From Welwitschia mirabilis (taxonomy: Eukaryota > Gnetophyta > Gnetopsida > Welwitschiales), in contig JBOZIK010000001.1 in assembly GCA_051453625.1 (NCBI GenBank), forward strand, positions 107,646,845-107,682,730: DNA of 35,886 nt, read 5' to 3'. The translations under genes were made by a program, and so were the position numbers. Positions 10,311-22,809 of this stretch are shown one piece after another. The notes beneath the pieces are model-generated. The model was not told the DNA's origin. It searched no databases and saw only the letters and a list, made by a program, of their open reading frames with translations. The first letter of the stretch is position 1; the number at the start of each line of letters is the position of its first letter.

Positions 10311-11968
10311 AATATGATAAAAGCAATTGTTTTAAAGGTTTTTCTCAATGAGGAGGACTTATTCCCTTCCATTGTCTGAATTCTATCTTAGCCTATTCCT
10401 TTGGTGGATGTTATGATGTCACCTGATGATCTTTAACTTGACTTATGTGTTTTTTTAATGAAGTTTTTATGACTAGTATTCATAATTGGGCATTTTTATA
10501 GTAATAACATTAGATTCACCCAATTTTAAGACATTTACATGTCTATAAACTTTATTTTGAAGGAAGATGCATTGGTTCTTATGCTTTTTTTCCAATGGTG
10601 TGAGATCTTTGGTTGTTTAATGTGTTCTTTTCTACCTTTTATCTCACTTCTTTACTTTCATCTTTTTGAGTGTGTAATCATGTGGGAATTCTTTGTGTGA
10701 AAAAAAAAAGAAAAAAAATAATGACCATAATGTATTATATCTATGCTAAAATACATGGTTATCATAATGTCCTACTAACCAGAGTAAATTTTTTTGAAAG
10801 GAACCTTTGGTAGTATTGATAGCTATGAAAACTTCACTGGGAGTTTAGTTGATTATGTTTTATGGGTTCTTACTTCTCTAACTATGGCTGCACTCCTCTC
10901 ATCATAGAAATTAGTAATAAAACTTTGAGACTATGGGATTAGTGGTGTTCTTGGTGTTATCAGAGGCATTGTTTATTTCCTAGACTCTTAGTATTCCCAC
11001 ATGATTATTTTACTTTTTAGGATTTAGGTGTATTTTGGGATGTGTACATGTGAGTTTATTTCTAATATCTTTTGATCTTATCATTTATTATATTTAGCAC
11101 TTGATTTATGATGTCACATAATCACTGCCTTTTCAAGTGAAACTTTATGAAGTCCATATTTTTTGTCATGCATTTTTATAAATGTGACTTTATGATGTCT
11201 TCTGAGGGGGTTTGCTAGATTAGAATGTAGGGTAGGTAAGCTATCTTTTTCATGATTCTTATGTCTATTTTTATTTTGTCTTTCTTTGGTTATTTAGTTT
11301 GTTATTACAAAGTCATTTCCATACTTTTTTTATCATCATTTATAAGATCTTATTATTCATTAGTTTTCCTATTATTATTTTCATTTTTACTTATGATTGT
11401 TTTCTTAATAAAAAGTTTACTTTCTTTTAGCATTTAATTAGATGATCTTCTCTTATTCTTAAATGATTTCTTTATGGTTTTTTATGAGATTCCTTTGAGT
11501 CTTTTGGAGTTTTACATATTTTTGTTATTATTTTTAGCTCAGGTATATTTGTTTAGTTTTTTTTGACANNNNNNNNNNNNNNNNNNNNNNNNNNNNNNNN
11601 NNNNNNNNNNNNNNNNNNNNTTTCATGTTTTCTGATAAAATCTGATACTTTTACATTACTATTTAAGCTAACTTGTTTAGCTGACATCTTCATTTTTCTA
11701 AAATTTTTAAAAGTCCCCTCATATAATAGGTCATTCAGATGATATGGAGGATGATAAATGAGATTTTTCTGAGAGTCATCTTAGGGCTATTATTTGGACA
11801 GTATGACCAAACAACAATGCAATAAAACTATGACTGCATTTCTTTTCTCTCATTTTTCTCTCATTTTCTATCATTTTCATCCACTCTTCTAAGAGAAAAT
11901 GGTCACTCTAGTCCCTATTAATGTTTTGGAATGTTCCCCTATTAGATTAGTACTCCAGATTAAAAGTT
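10311..11968 (+). other. Non-coding spacer of element A between pol and 3' ORF
   Basis: T-rich sequence with no recognisable domain. The short frame at 11252-11437 is hydrophobic and low-complexity. A gap of 52 N lies at 11569-11620, with no duplicated flanks. Long spacers between integrase and the 3' ORF are normal for Athila elements. Confidence 0.6.
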
Positions 11969-13990
11969 TTGAATGAATTTTTTAAATTGAGATACGTTTT
12001 TCTCTTCCTCATTATTTTCAATCTTTTCTATTGTTTTTGAGACTTTTAATGTATAGTTTTCATGTATATCATTCATTTTTTTGAGCTCTTGGAATTGGTA
12101 CTTATGGATCTAATTTTCATCATGTATTTTATGAGATATCTCGAATTATGCATTTTACAAGGTAGAAATACGTTTTTAACTTTAAACCTCATTTTTTTAA
12201 AAATCATAAGTCCAAACATAATGGTCTTTTATGGTAAATTAATTAGTATACTAAGTTTTATGATTCTACCAAGCTTATAATTTCCAATGTTTTCTCGTGT
12301 TTCATAGTTTTATTCATACAATTAGTAATACAGAATCTATTGATACTTTTAAGAGGGGAAAGGACATATTTTCATGATTTTTAAACATTAAAAACTAATT
12401 TATGGGTCATTTCAAGCTTCCACGCAATACATTTTATCTATATCCACTTGAACTTATGTGATGTGTTTCATGTTTATGACCGATTAGGCCATGTACATGT
12501 AGAACAAAATAGGATAAGTTAGACATCAATGTAAAAAAGTAGGATGCACTAAAGGTTGAGCAGAGAGAACCAATCCACCCTTTACCTTGCTAGGCTCGGT
12601 CTCTCTTAATTCAAATAGCTTCTATTTAAGTAGATATATTTTAGAAACTTCATGAAATGATTAGATATAGTGGTGGATTAGAGACTAACAGATCTACAGT
12701 TTTGATGGATCATAGATGCATGGGATACAAAATATGTCTTAGAGATTAGAGAGTTCTACGATACTATACATATAGAGAGGCATTTTGATTCACATGATTG
12801 ACTTGTTGATATGATCATGGCTACCATTCATATCCACAAGATAATAATTATACCTAATTACATTACTTCTATTACTGATCTAGGTGGGATCTATAGTAAA
12901 CATATATATTTAGTTGATGGTATAGAGGAGTGTCATGCTTACAACATAGCATTAGATATTTCAGCTGACTTGACTACTAATAGACAGGGAATTTTGGTGA
13001 TACAATTATTTCCTGCCTATTAGATTCTTCATAGAGGTCTAATTCATAACATCAGCTCATTATTTCATGATAGTCATGCTATGATAGTATATCTCTAGGT
13101 GCTAGCAGTATTTAGGTAGGGGAAGCAAATGGATTTATTGACATTTATTTGTAGGAGACTCAGGAGTATGATCAAGGAATGATAGTTACAGACTCTAGGA
13201 TATCCTTGCCTCCTCTTAGCCATGTTTAAATAGTTCAATATCTTGTTTTTATGGGTGAGTAGAGACTCACAAATATTTAGACTTTAGCTCATTACCTATA
13301 TGACATGAGCATTTAAATACCAGAAGAGGTAGAGAGACCTTAGGTATAGAGACTTGTGATCAACATCATTATTGAGCAGATTCAGAGTCTCTTAGCAGAG
13401 ACAATATAGAGCGTTAGAGAGATAGTAGACTAAGGCATTACCATGCTTGAGCAGAGGATCTCTACAGTTAAGAGGAGAGTGTAGTACACTAAGGAGCAGT
13501 TAGTTGATATACATTAATGCATATTACATATTACGTACAGTGTGATAGTGGATCTCCCAGAGGTAGTTAGAGTATAGAGAGATGAGACATCACACTCCAT
13601 CATGATATCACTTGATCATTATTTCCCTATAGATCTTGAGCATCATCCTTCTTCTCCACTTGCAGCTGAGCCTGCTACATATTAGGAGTTTATTATAACA
13701 TGATAATGGGAGTAATCTATTATATTGTATTATGTATCCTTTTCCCTCGTGAATTATAGAAAAGATCATTATTTTTATATAGAGTTATCATTTACTGAGT
13801 ATCATCATGATGTACATTTTTATTGCTAGAATATTATGCAAATCTTTTATGTATCACTTTTGATGCTTCATAATGAGGATTTCTCTTATGTCATATACAA
13901 TTATTTTTTTAGTATTTACTATACATTTGGGTGGGGTATTGTTAGTATCGATGCATTTTAATGTTTATCTTTCTAAATAAATTTTCATAG
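11969..13990 (+). pseudogene. 3' accessory (env-position) ORF region of element A
   Basis: Homologous along about 2 kb to the minus strand at about 33660-35870. Shared blocks include GTAGTTTTCATGT/ATAGTTTTCATGT (12053), CTTATGGAT..AATTTT (12102), GGACATATTTTCA (12362), and the coding-like part. The longest open piece (12811-13023) reads ATIHIHKIIIIPNYITSITDL and DISADLTTNRQGILV; the other copy reads KIIILPSYITIITN and ISADSTTNRRGVNI. Agreement at protein level between two broken copies shows this was once coding. The position after integrase and before the 3' LTR is that of the Athila env-like or accessory ORF. I cannot assign a domain, and no membrane protein is evident. Confidence 0.6.
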
Positions 13991-14490
13991 GATTCTATTT
14001 TTCAAGACAATTTTTTAGCCTATGGTCCCCTTCATCGTCCAGATGACCATCAGACAGCCACTTATAATGCATAAGTAAAATGACCTATTATCTATTTTTA
14101 ACGTTTCTATTTTGCATTCTAAGATTCCTAAGATTATGTCTGAGTTTATTTCATAGTTCCCTAGTTGATTTATCTTTAGCCAATTTGACTCCTAATTATG
14201 GTTGTTCTCTTGGTTTTGTCAAGGACTAATATAACTAAGTGGAGGGCTATGTTGCATTGCCAAATTATATGAATGTAGTAGAATATTTTGAGTAATTTTA
14301 CATGACATTAGATAAGTTTATGCTGAGATTCAATGATAATAAAGAGCTAAGGAAAATATCATGAAAACATGTAATTTTTATTACATTTGATAGCATTAAA
14401 GAAAATTATAATACTTTCTATCTAAAGTAGTGATCCCATAATCAAAGAAGCTAATCTGACATAAGAAACATCTTCATGAAGCCCATTGTT
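13991..14490 (+). other. Non-coding 3' region of element A with palindromic motif
   Basis: Begins TTTTTTAGCCTATGGTCCCC and carries TTCATCGTCCAGATGACCAT (14031-14050). The equivalent place in A2 (33660-33720, minus) reads TTAGCCTGTAATCC with ATCTGGACGATGATCC. No coding signal. Confidence 0.5.
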
Positions 14491-15476
14491 CACCTCATCA
14501 TTTGGATGACTTTATGAACGACCAAAGTACTTATACTAATAAATACACTTACTCGACTGATCTTGTGAAACCTGTATGATGTGGTATTATCTATTATGAC
14601 ATTTAGATAACCAGAAGAACAACACCTAAAAATAACACTTTACCAAACTTCATCAAGTATTTGTCATGCATCTTGCACCTTCTTTGCGACTATTAGGGTT
14701 TTATCGCATCTATTAGTATTTGTTGTTTTTAGGTTTTATTATTGTAATAAATACCTTTATCATCCTCAACTCTGAATTTATCTTTATTGCACTGGAAATT
14801 ATTGTGATAGAATATCGAAAGCCATGAGATCCATCCCTTATTATTACAAAGAGATGTCTTTCTTGATGTTGGGCTATGTATCCTTCATTGAGGTACTGTT
14901 GCTTTAAAACATATATATTAATTTGACCTAATTAAAACGCTATTTTTCTTTTTATATCATTTCTTATGTGCATCATTCTTATGGTTTGTGTTTCTTTTGG
15001 TTCCATAACAGCTTTACTTGTGATAGAGATCATGATGGTAATCTTTGTTAAGATTGATATTATTAGTTTAAATGCATTACATTTCATTTCCTAGATTAAC
15101 TTTACATTATTTTTATATTTTGTTTAACATACCTAATAGCTTAAATTGGTTTTGGTTTGGTGACAGCTCTTCTTGATTGATCTAGATTATATAGGACCAA
15201 TCTCCATGATAGATTCATTTGATAATTGGATAGATACTACATTTAGAATAGAACTTGCATCTCATTTGTATAGTCTGTTTATTTGCATTATTGTTTTGCA
15301 TTGTTATTGTTCTACTTAGAGATTACATAAGTATTTCATTTAAAATCAATTCTCTTTCTTCTTGCCTATGCCTTTGATGGAATTATGAATTTGGGTTACT
15401 CCCATCTATATTAGTGTATTGTATTATGTAAGATATATATTTTGGTGATTTTTAGGATTTGTTTGAGGATGTAACA
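14491..15476 (+). repeat. 3' LTR of element A
   Basis: 14905-15476 matches 3050-3620. The left part (14491-14904) matches the A2 LTR in patches, for example AATAAATAcc/gag and AGATCCATcCcTT..AG.T..AGAGATGT, so the LTR starts left of 14905. The exact start is not resolved. The right end TGTAACA is shared with A2 (TGTAACA on the minus strand, ending at 32486). Confidence 0.8.
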
Positions 15477-17730
15477 TGTGTACAAATACATACCACAACA
15501 CCCTTCTTCTAACATTAAGTTACTATAACTTTTTTAATTCTATATAATTTTGTAAACCTTAAAAAGATTTTGTTAAAAGAAACATTATTAGAATAAAGAA
15601 CATAATAAAATTAAAAAAAAGGAAGTGGGGAATTATCATGCAAATAACTCTAATCAAAGGCATTTTTTAAATTTAATCCTAATTATTATAAGTTTAAATA
15701 ACTTTGGTTTATTGAATTTCTAAAGGCAAAGATAAGATGATAATAAAAGAATTTTTTAAAATAATTAATTAAAATTTATGTTACGTAAAAATTTTCAAAT
15801 TACATCAATCACATCATATAGATAAAAAAATATTTTTTAATAATAAAGTAATTATTGCAATTAGAATTTATAAAATCATTAAAATAGGAGTTTGATACTT
15901 GGAGTCAATAAGATATTAAGAAGTATGAAATAAATTGAAAGAGTGTTTTTGATGTATTATTTAGTATAATAAGTTTTTATCCAACTTGCTAGTCCCAGTC
16001 ATGATTGTAATGTTCTGCAAGCTTCTATGAATGTTTTATTTAAATAGGAACAATGCTTGAAGATAAACATAACATTGTCATTTTTGTGTTTCTCTACTTA
16101 AGAACCCTTATCTCTTTTCTAATGCGATTCTTTTCTTGAGTACTATTTTTTCTCTTTTTATGATATGCTATATGTGAATTAAGTATCTTGATGCAATATT
16201 TCTTCATCATCGTTCTTAAGCCTCCTCTAGATTTGAGTTTTTCTATTCTTGTCAACTTTCACTGCACTTTTCTACCTGTGCTTATTATCCTCCTTTCTGT
16301 ACTATCATGGCCTTTCTATGATTCAAAAAAATGCATTTATTCTTATAGTTCTTTTATGTTTTTTTCCTTTCTTCTTTGAATGTTACTTTTGTCTTAGAAT
16401 CCCCCTAATTTTATTAAATCTTTTTTTTCTATAGCATTCTTACATTTAATTTTTGTGTTATGCTTAATAGAAGCAATGATATCCAAGAAGTATGGATCTC
16501 TCATCTCAATATGTAAGGTTGGTAACTATTGAAAAGGTGATAACTGGGACAGACAATGCCATTTGTGATTCATTCAACATTTCTAAATGAGAAAAGAATG
16601 CCATTTAAAGCTAGGTAATCTACAATGAAAGCATTACTCACCATGAATTTCAATGGTGATGTATTAAAATGGACTTATGTTTGGAACACAGGCTAGAATT
16701 TTTAGTGTAAGATAAGTTTTACAACATGGACATCTTCAACATTAAAAGTTGTAACTAGAGTAGAGGCCAGAAAAGGCCTTAAATCATAGATAAAATAAAA
16801 ATTAAGATGAATTCATTAAGTGTAGTTTAGAGGAACTTTGATTTGATGATTAAAATCATTTTGTTACATCTATTATATACAAATAATTTCTTCATTGGTA
16901 GGTGTTTGAAGTAGAGAGAACAAATGTTTTTTACTATATTCTCCAAGTGATTGATTGCTAAAAGCAAGTGATGCAACTAGCATTATTCCTTCATGATGAC
17001 TAATGGCTTCAAATTCTTTATTTAAAAAGATGGATTCCAGTTTTTGATGATCTACATTGGGTGGAGCCATATCATTGATAATAGTGGAATGGTAGGTCTT
17101 TTACTAAAATAGGAGAGATCATTATTTCTTAACTTATGTGTTCAAGAAAAAAGGGTTAAGAGAGCTTGAAGGACCGATATCATCAACATGTCCATATGCC
17201 ACTTACTAATGTAGTGTATCTTTAGCCATATGTTATCTCTCATTAGTTTCATTTCAATAACATACTTACCTAGATGCGGTCACTTAGCTTATTAGGAAGG
17301 TTAATAACTACAATAATCAGTATTTAGACAAAGACAATAATATTGTAAGGAATGCTATGTTGTAAAGGAAATAAGGGTAAAGCAGTATATTGATAAATAT
17401 TTTAAAGGAGATAGATAATATGGAAAAACAATAAAAAGGGGTAGGGAAACTTTCATGAAAAATCAGGGTAAATGGATATAGAAAAGGTGGGTGTATAAAA
17501 TGGATAGAAGATGGGATAAAATACTTTAGAAAAGATAGTAAGTTAAAGGATGTAAAAGAAATAAGGGAATATATGGTGAAAATGAAGGATAAAAAGAAGA
17601 CATGAATATAAAATGACATCATACATGATAGAATGGGTATTAGGGTAAAGGAGGGAGTGTGCAGGATGACTTAAATTGTGTATATATAGCCTATATTTTC
17701 TATAAACAAAAACTTTAAATAAAACTATAA

Positions 17731-17850
17731 TACTAAAATGTAGTACTAATTTTAATAATTAAAAAGTGTTTTATATGATGCTTTGATATTAAAATGTAAG
17801 ACCTTTAATTTTTACAACCAAAAACTTATTCTTTTTCTAATACCAAAATG
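17731..17850. repeat. Degenerate ~55-bp tandem repeat, about 2-3 units
   Basis: TACTAAAATGTAGTAC (17731), TATTAAAATGTAAGACC (17787) and TACCAAAATGCTATGTCC (17841) are spaced 56 and 54 bp apart. The rest of each unit is only weakly alike. Confidence 0.4.
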
Positions 17851-18702
17851 CTATGTCCTTAACCCTTCCCTCTAATATATGCATTAATTATAAATTATCA
17901 TGTTTTTAAAAGAAAGTTAAGCTCTGTAATGTCTATCTAAAACTTCAAATATTATTATGATATAGAATAAATCACATGTGGTCCATCCTTCTCAACTAAT
18001 AATAACTTCTCTTTAATAATAACTCTCCCTAATATGACCCTCTCCTCCATGATACATTAAATATTCCTTCTTTTCATAATTTAAAAATAATTTACTATAA
18101 GAAATGATGAAATAATGATTAATAAAAAACTTATTGCCTAGCAATTATATTATTAATATGGAATATTTATAATCCTGTAAAATCACTAATCTATAACAAT
18201 TATTATATTCTAACAAGTTACATTAAATATTCTACAATTAGATATAAGAGATTTTATTAAGAAAATTTGAAATTATTACATCTTATATTATAAGTTTAAG
18301 AAGGTACATCTAAAAATATACATGTTCCAAATCTGAAAGTATTCTTAAGATCACAAATAATCACATCACTAAGGAATTCAAAAATTCATAAAAGAACTAC
18401 AAGTTTTAATCCAAATAATTTCTTGACATAAATTAGAAATGATAATATTCACTTCTCTATGCACTTCTTAGTAATTAAGCTCTAGTTTTTCCACCTATTT
18501 ACATAAGAATATGAAGTGAGGACTATGAAAATTTCATATCTTTCAATATGGTCCAGGAAAGTTAAGATAAAGATTGAAGGATTCCAAGTCTTAGGATAGA
18601 TAAGACAAGAAGCAAGAATTTCAAATAAGGATCTTATAAAAATGATATGATAATAATTAGTTTTTCTATAAATTTTTCATATATATATTTCTCAATTCCC
18701 TC

Positions 18703-18865
18703 CATTACCTCATTTAATGATTTATGTGGTTCACTGCCTCATTTGACAATCTGTGGAGCTCACTACCTCATTTGAAAATTTTTTATTCTATCAATTCCAC
18801 TATCTTATTCAGTGATCTATAGGTTCTCACATTTCACTGCCTCATTCGGTGATCTGTGGAATATT
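18703..18865. repeat. Imperfect ~29-37 bp repeat, five units
   Basis: Units begin with CA(C/T)TACCTCATTT or CACTGCCTCATT at 18703, 18732, 18761, 18798 (CACTATCTTATT) and 18835. They continue with GATCTGTGGA-like sequence followed by TCAC. The first two steps are 29 bp and the last two 37 bp. The units lie about 450-600 bp downstream of a TATA-like box on the minus strand. Confidence 0.65.
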
Positions 18866-19305
18866 CATTTCCATTAAATCATAAGAATCTAAGATATAAT
18901 AAGAAGCATGAATAAGATATATCAATAAAAATGTAGATCCTTAATAAGAATAACTTAGATTACTTTCTTATTTAATTTCTTAAAGAATTTTCAAGGAAAT
19001 CATAGTTACCAAGGTAGAAAATTTATTAAGAAGCAATAACACATACTCCTAAATAACCTTAGTATGATTTCAAGAAAAATGAACAAAAAATAAAATTACA
19101 TATAAAGATACATATAAAAATGTGACCACTCAAGGATACAAGAATTAAATGGGATCATACCTAAATTTGGATGTGTTATCTAAAGATCTCAAGAAATTTT
19201 TAGGATTCCAAAGCTCTAAGGTTTTTCAAGTTTCAAGTTTGAAGTCTTCAAGATTTAATAACAAAGGCTTTCTTAAAGATATAAAAGTAAGAGAAAAAGA
19301 AAGTT

Positions 19306-19315
19306 CTATTTATAG
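19306..19315 (-). promoter_or_regulatory. TATA-like box, minus strand
   Basis: The minus strand reads CCTCTTACTATAAATAGAAC followed by a CT-rich run (TTTCTTTTTCTCTTAC). A TATAAATA box followed by pyrimidine-rich sequence is the usual layout of a plant LTR or gene core promoter. No LTR partner was found in the window. Confidence 0.4.
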
Positions 19316-19745
19316 TAAGAGGACATGGGGATACACACAGGTATGAGAATATGAAGAGACATTATCATGAGAAGAAAGTGGTAATGGTTGCATAACCTTA
19401 AATCATTACTATGCCTGACCACTGGGTGCATAATATTTTCTCATAATAGTAACTACTTATTTTGCAACATAATAATCATTATAAATATTCTTTCAAGAAT
19501 TAAGTTCTTTAACATAAGTGAAAATAAAACAAGTTAATCATGATACATAATCTTTTCAAATTTCAAAATAATTGTTATTGATAACTTCATAGATGAAGAA
19601 AGAAATATTAGAATTTCAAGAGTATGCCACTATTTTACCATGATAAGAAATACGGATTTAATTGCAACTTAATCAAAATGATATATTTAGCAATAATATC
19701 CAATAATAATGTCAAGAATAAATTTTTATCACCACTACATATTTA

Positions 19746-19789
19746 GCCACTAATTTAGACACTAACTTAGCCACTAATTTAGCCACTAA
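19746..19789. repeat. 12-bp tandem repeat, 3.7 copies
   Basis: GCCACTAATTTA, GACACTAACTTA, GCCACTAATTTA, GCCACTAA. Two bases differ in the second unit. Confidence 0.85.
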
Positions 19790-21208
19790 AGATTATAATT
19801 AAATAGCCAAAAAATCACTTAGTGAAAAACTATTATTAGTTATGGCTCTTACAAGAAAAAAATCACTTAAAATAATAATTATAGCATAATAAATTTCCAT
19901 AAAGTAACTATATTTCAAATAATATGACAATAATAAATGAAAAATTAAAAAATAATAGCTAAATTGTCTTAATGGACTCCATAATAATAAAGTTATTTTT
20001 AATTTAGTTTTTACTTAACTAATTAAACTAAATATTTGGACCTTTAAAATTTGGACATGATAAGTAAATGGACCAAGGGAGATATACATGAGTAGCAGTG
20101 TAATGGTATAGTGGCAAAAATAAAAAGAAGTATTGAATGTATAAATTATGGTAATGTGGATGGAGGGGTAAAACACATGATAAGAGGAGTTTTAATAAGA
20201 AAGGTAATATCAAAAGGATCAAGGTAATAATAAAATCAGAAGGAGGTAATGGTGATGGATGGGTATACATCTAATAAAAATTTGAATTAGCTTTCTATAA
20301 TTGCCCTATTTTTGGACATAAGATAAGTGAATAAACCTTAGCTCAAAAACATAAAAGGAAGTAAAAGTAAACATGTGACTCTTTGGATGTTTTAAAAAAT
20401 TGAGATTTCTTTTTAACTAAATATAAAGATGTGATTTAATTAAAATCTCAATCTATGTATGAGGAAAATCGCTAATGCATGATAGGTGATAGTAAAAGAC
20501 TATAAATAATATGAAAAATGAAGAAGGGATGGATTTGATTAATTGAAATGGGAATAATTCAAAATGATCATGCGGTGAATAACAAATGGTATATTGGGAT
20601 ATAAAAGATGATAAGGAATAATTTAATGGCAAAAAGAAATGGATACTAAAAGATGACAAGTTAATTAAGAAGTGGAACTAATTTGAAATATACTAAATGT
20701 GATAGAGGACTTTGAGGTAATTAATTTCCAATATTAAAAAAAGATTAGATGAGAATAGACAAATGCAGGCATGAAGGAGATTGATTCCTATGCCTCTAAA
20801 TGCCAACTTAACATAGAGTATCATGCAATAAAGGTAGTGATTATGATAATGGTCATGGTTATCCCATAAAGTATCAACATAATGTCAGGAGTATAACTCA
20901 ATATAATCATTAGCTATGATAGCTAGTAAGATCTTACTAACTTATTTATCAATAAATATGTTTTAAATCCTCATGAAGTTGTAGCTTTTAAGTCATGGAA
21001 AACCAAGTTAATGGAATTTTTGAAAAACATCATCTATCATTATGAGGAAAGTGCAACCACTGCCAAGAGCATAAGAAACTATAAGCCAAAGCCATATCAT
21101 AATCAACTAACACCCTAGTAAAGTTTCTATAGCTATCATATCACACTATTAAAGGCCCCACTTAGGAATATTTACCTTGATGCCATTATGATAGGACATC
21201 ATGATTTT

Positions 21209-21292
21209 TTTTTTTTTTGGTTTTTTATCTATTAGTTTATAATATTGATATTTTAATGATTGAATTGAATTTTTCTTTTCTTTTTTTTTTTC
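21209..21292. repeat. Two poly-T tracts
   Basis: A run of about 13 T at 21209-21221 and a second T-rich tract (TTTTCTTTTCTTTTTTTTTTTTC) at about 21273-21292. They could be the reverse-strand tails of small retroposons, but no SINE body or target-site duplication was recognised. Confidence 0.35.
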
Positions 21293-21469
21293 GAACATTG
21301 ATTAATCATTGAAATGATAAATTACAAGACTCATAGCTAAAAACAATTATTAAATTTGACTTGATAAATAATAAAAGAGAAAAACATAAGACATTAAAGG
21401 TCGTAAACATGTAAAAGTCTTAATATTTAGTGAAATCCAATCTTACCATTGTAAGTACCCTAAAGCAAA

Positions 21470-21501
21470 AAATTACTTTCAAAAAAACTCGAAAGTAATT
21501 T
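21470..21501. repeat. Perfect 11-bp hairpin with 10-nt loop
   Basis: AAATTACTTTC at 21470-21480 is the exact reverse complement of GAAAGTAATTT at 21491-21501. It could be a small hairpin or a piece of a MITE terminus. No longer inverted repeat surrounds it. Confidence 0.6.
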
Positions 21502-22809
21502 CATGTAGGACCAAATGAATAGATAGTCAAATAAGAAAATGATTTAATCAAGAGATTATACTAAGGAATCATTTAGATAAAGGTAAAGAGAAGACCCACC
21601 ATTGGATTAAAGGGGGTCTTACTACTCAATTGATTCTATCATACTAAGAGCATGATGATAATTATTGATATAATCTCAAATGTTATCCATTGACTCTAAG
21701 TGTTTTTTATTATTTAATTAAAAAACCTTAATGAAGTTATTCAAGATCAAATTTTATGTAAGATAAATACTTATTCACTTGAAATTTATCTCATTATAAA
21801 GATGTGTTAAAACATTATATGATGAAAGAAAAATAATGAATTTCTTATGACTATCAATGTGAAGGATAACGAGAACTGAAAAATGCAAATAAATGATGAT
21901 AATTAATTGATAAATTATGGAATGTGGAATGGATAAGATCAAATATGCTATTACTAAGTAGAACGATGGATATTTTGCATGAGAAGATAGCATAAAAGAT
22001 CTTGTATAAAGATGTGTTTTATAATAAAAAGTGAATTGTTTGTATCATAATAGGGGTCAATATGTTATATAGTATCATCATGCTTCTTAATAAATGAAAT
22101 TTCATTGGGTGAAATGTCAATAGTAAGGAAGATAATAAATGGAAGAGTTTACATTAGGGATATTGGATGGAAATCTATCTTAATGATTAGTTATTGATTG
22201 AATAATCTCTTGCATTAATTCTACCATGATCTATAAAATACAAATAGAGAAATCAAGCATAAACATAAATTATATGTATAAAAGAAAAAAACGTGTTATT
22301 ACATAGAACTATGTTATCGATATAAATAATAAACAAATACATGCATGTAAGATTTTATTATATGAAATTGCATGAAATAGAGAATGTATAAAATGAACAA
22401 GTAAACACAATTCATGGTAAAAGAATGACACGTATTTTAAATTTTTTTATTAATAGCATGATTAGAGATAAAAATAATTTGTTGATTCTTTATCCTTAAT
22501 GTTGTCAACAATTTTGAGTTTGTATGTTTGTTTGTCATATTTTTATGAAATGATGAATAGTTCTAATCAATTTGGTAAAAATCCTCAAGTTTTCTCAATC
22601 AAATTTGCTTTTAGAACAAGGTTATCTATTTTATACAATCATGGATGCACAGGTTTGTTATATGTGTCCCTTACCAATTTCTAGTAAAGTTGCATATGTT
22701 GTAAAGCCTTTATTCTTTATTCATCTAAATTTTCTAAGTAGGCTAGTTATGTATCCTTTTGGACATTAGATAGTTTAAGACATTTAATAAAAAAATTTAA
22801 TATAAAATT

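Larger units (their letters stand above)
3050..15476 (+). mobile_element. Element A: decayed Athila-like Ty3/gypsy retrotransposon
   Basis: About 12.4 kb with the order LTR, leader, gag, protease, RT, RNase H, integrase, 3' ORF, LTR. Assignment to the Athila type rests on four observations. The protease segment matches the plant pattern with a SLIDIEISFNIIPLYIY core. The RT has the FLDGYSSYN motif. The integrase ends in the LLYN...HLLHNKL...KVNG module without a chromodomain. A long extra ORF lies between pol and the 3' LTR, as in Athila elements. The element has one RNase H only. All coding parts are broken by stops and frameshifts, so it cannot be autonomous. Compared over 67 bp (3229-3295 against 15073-15139), the LTRs differ at 9 sites, all transitions. 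Confidence 0.85.
15477..22800. other. Long non-coding region, no gene recognised
   Basis: No frame matches a known protein family. The plus strand at 17320-17660 and 20040-20670 is strikingly purine-rich (AGG, AAG, ATGG runs), so the minus-strand frames there (17317-17622, 20028-20270, 20453-20659) read as Ser/Pro/Phe/His-rich peptides that are composition artefacts. The 65-codon minus frame at 16873-17070 has balanced composition (MAPPNVDHQKLESIF...) but I do not recognise it. Local repeats are listed separately. Confidence 0.5.

Noticed and set aside
14692-14704. TTAGGGTTTT as a telomere-like repeat.
   Set aside because: A single unit only; common in plant promoters and LTRs.
18703-18865. 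Regularly spaced repeats as a CRISPR-like array.
   Set aside because: Units are imperfect, nearly contiguous and in a plant retroelement context; no spacers of uniform length and no cas genes.
20028-20659. Pro/Ser/Phe-rich minus-strand frames.
   Set aside because: They are composition artefacts of purine-rich plus-strand sequence; no domain or conserved block is seen.
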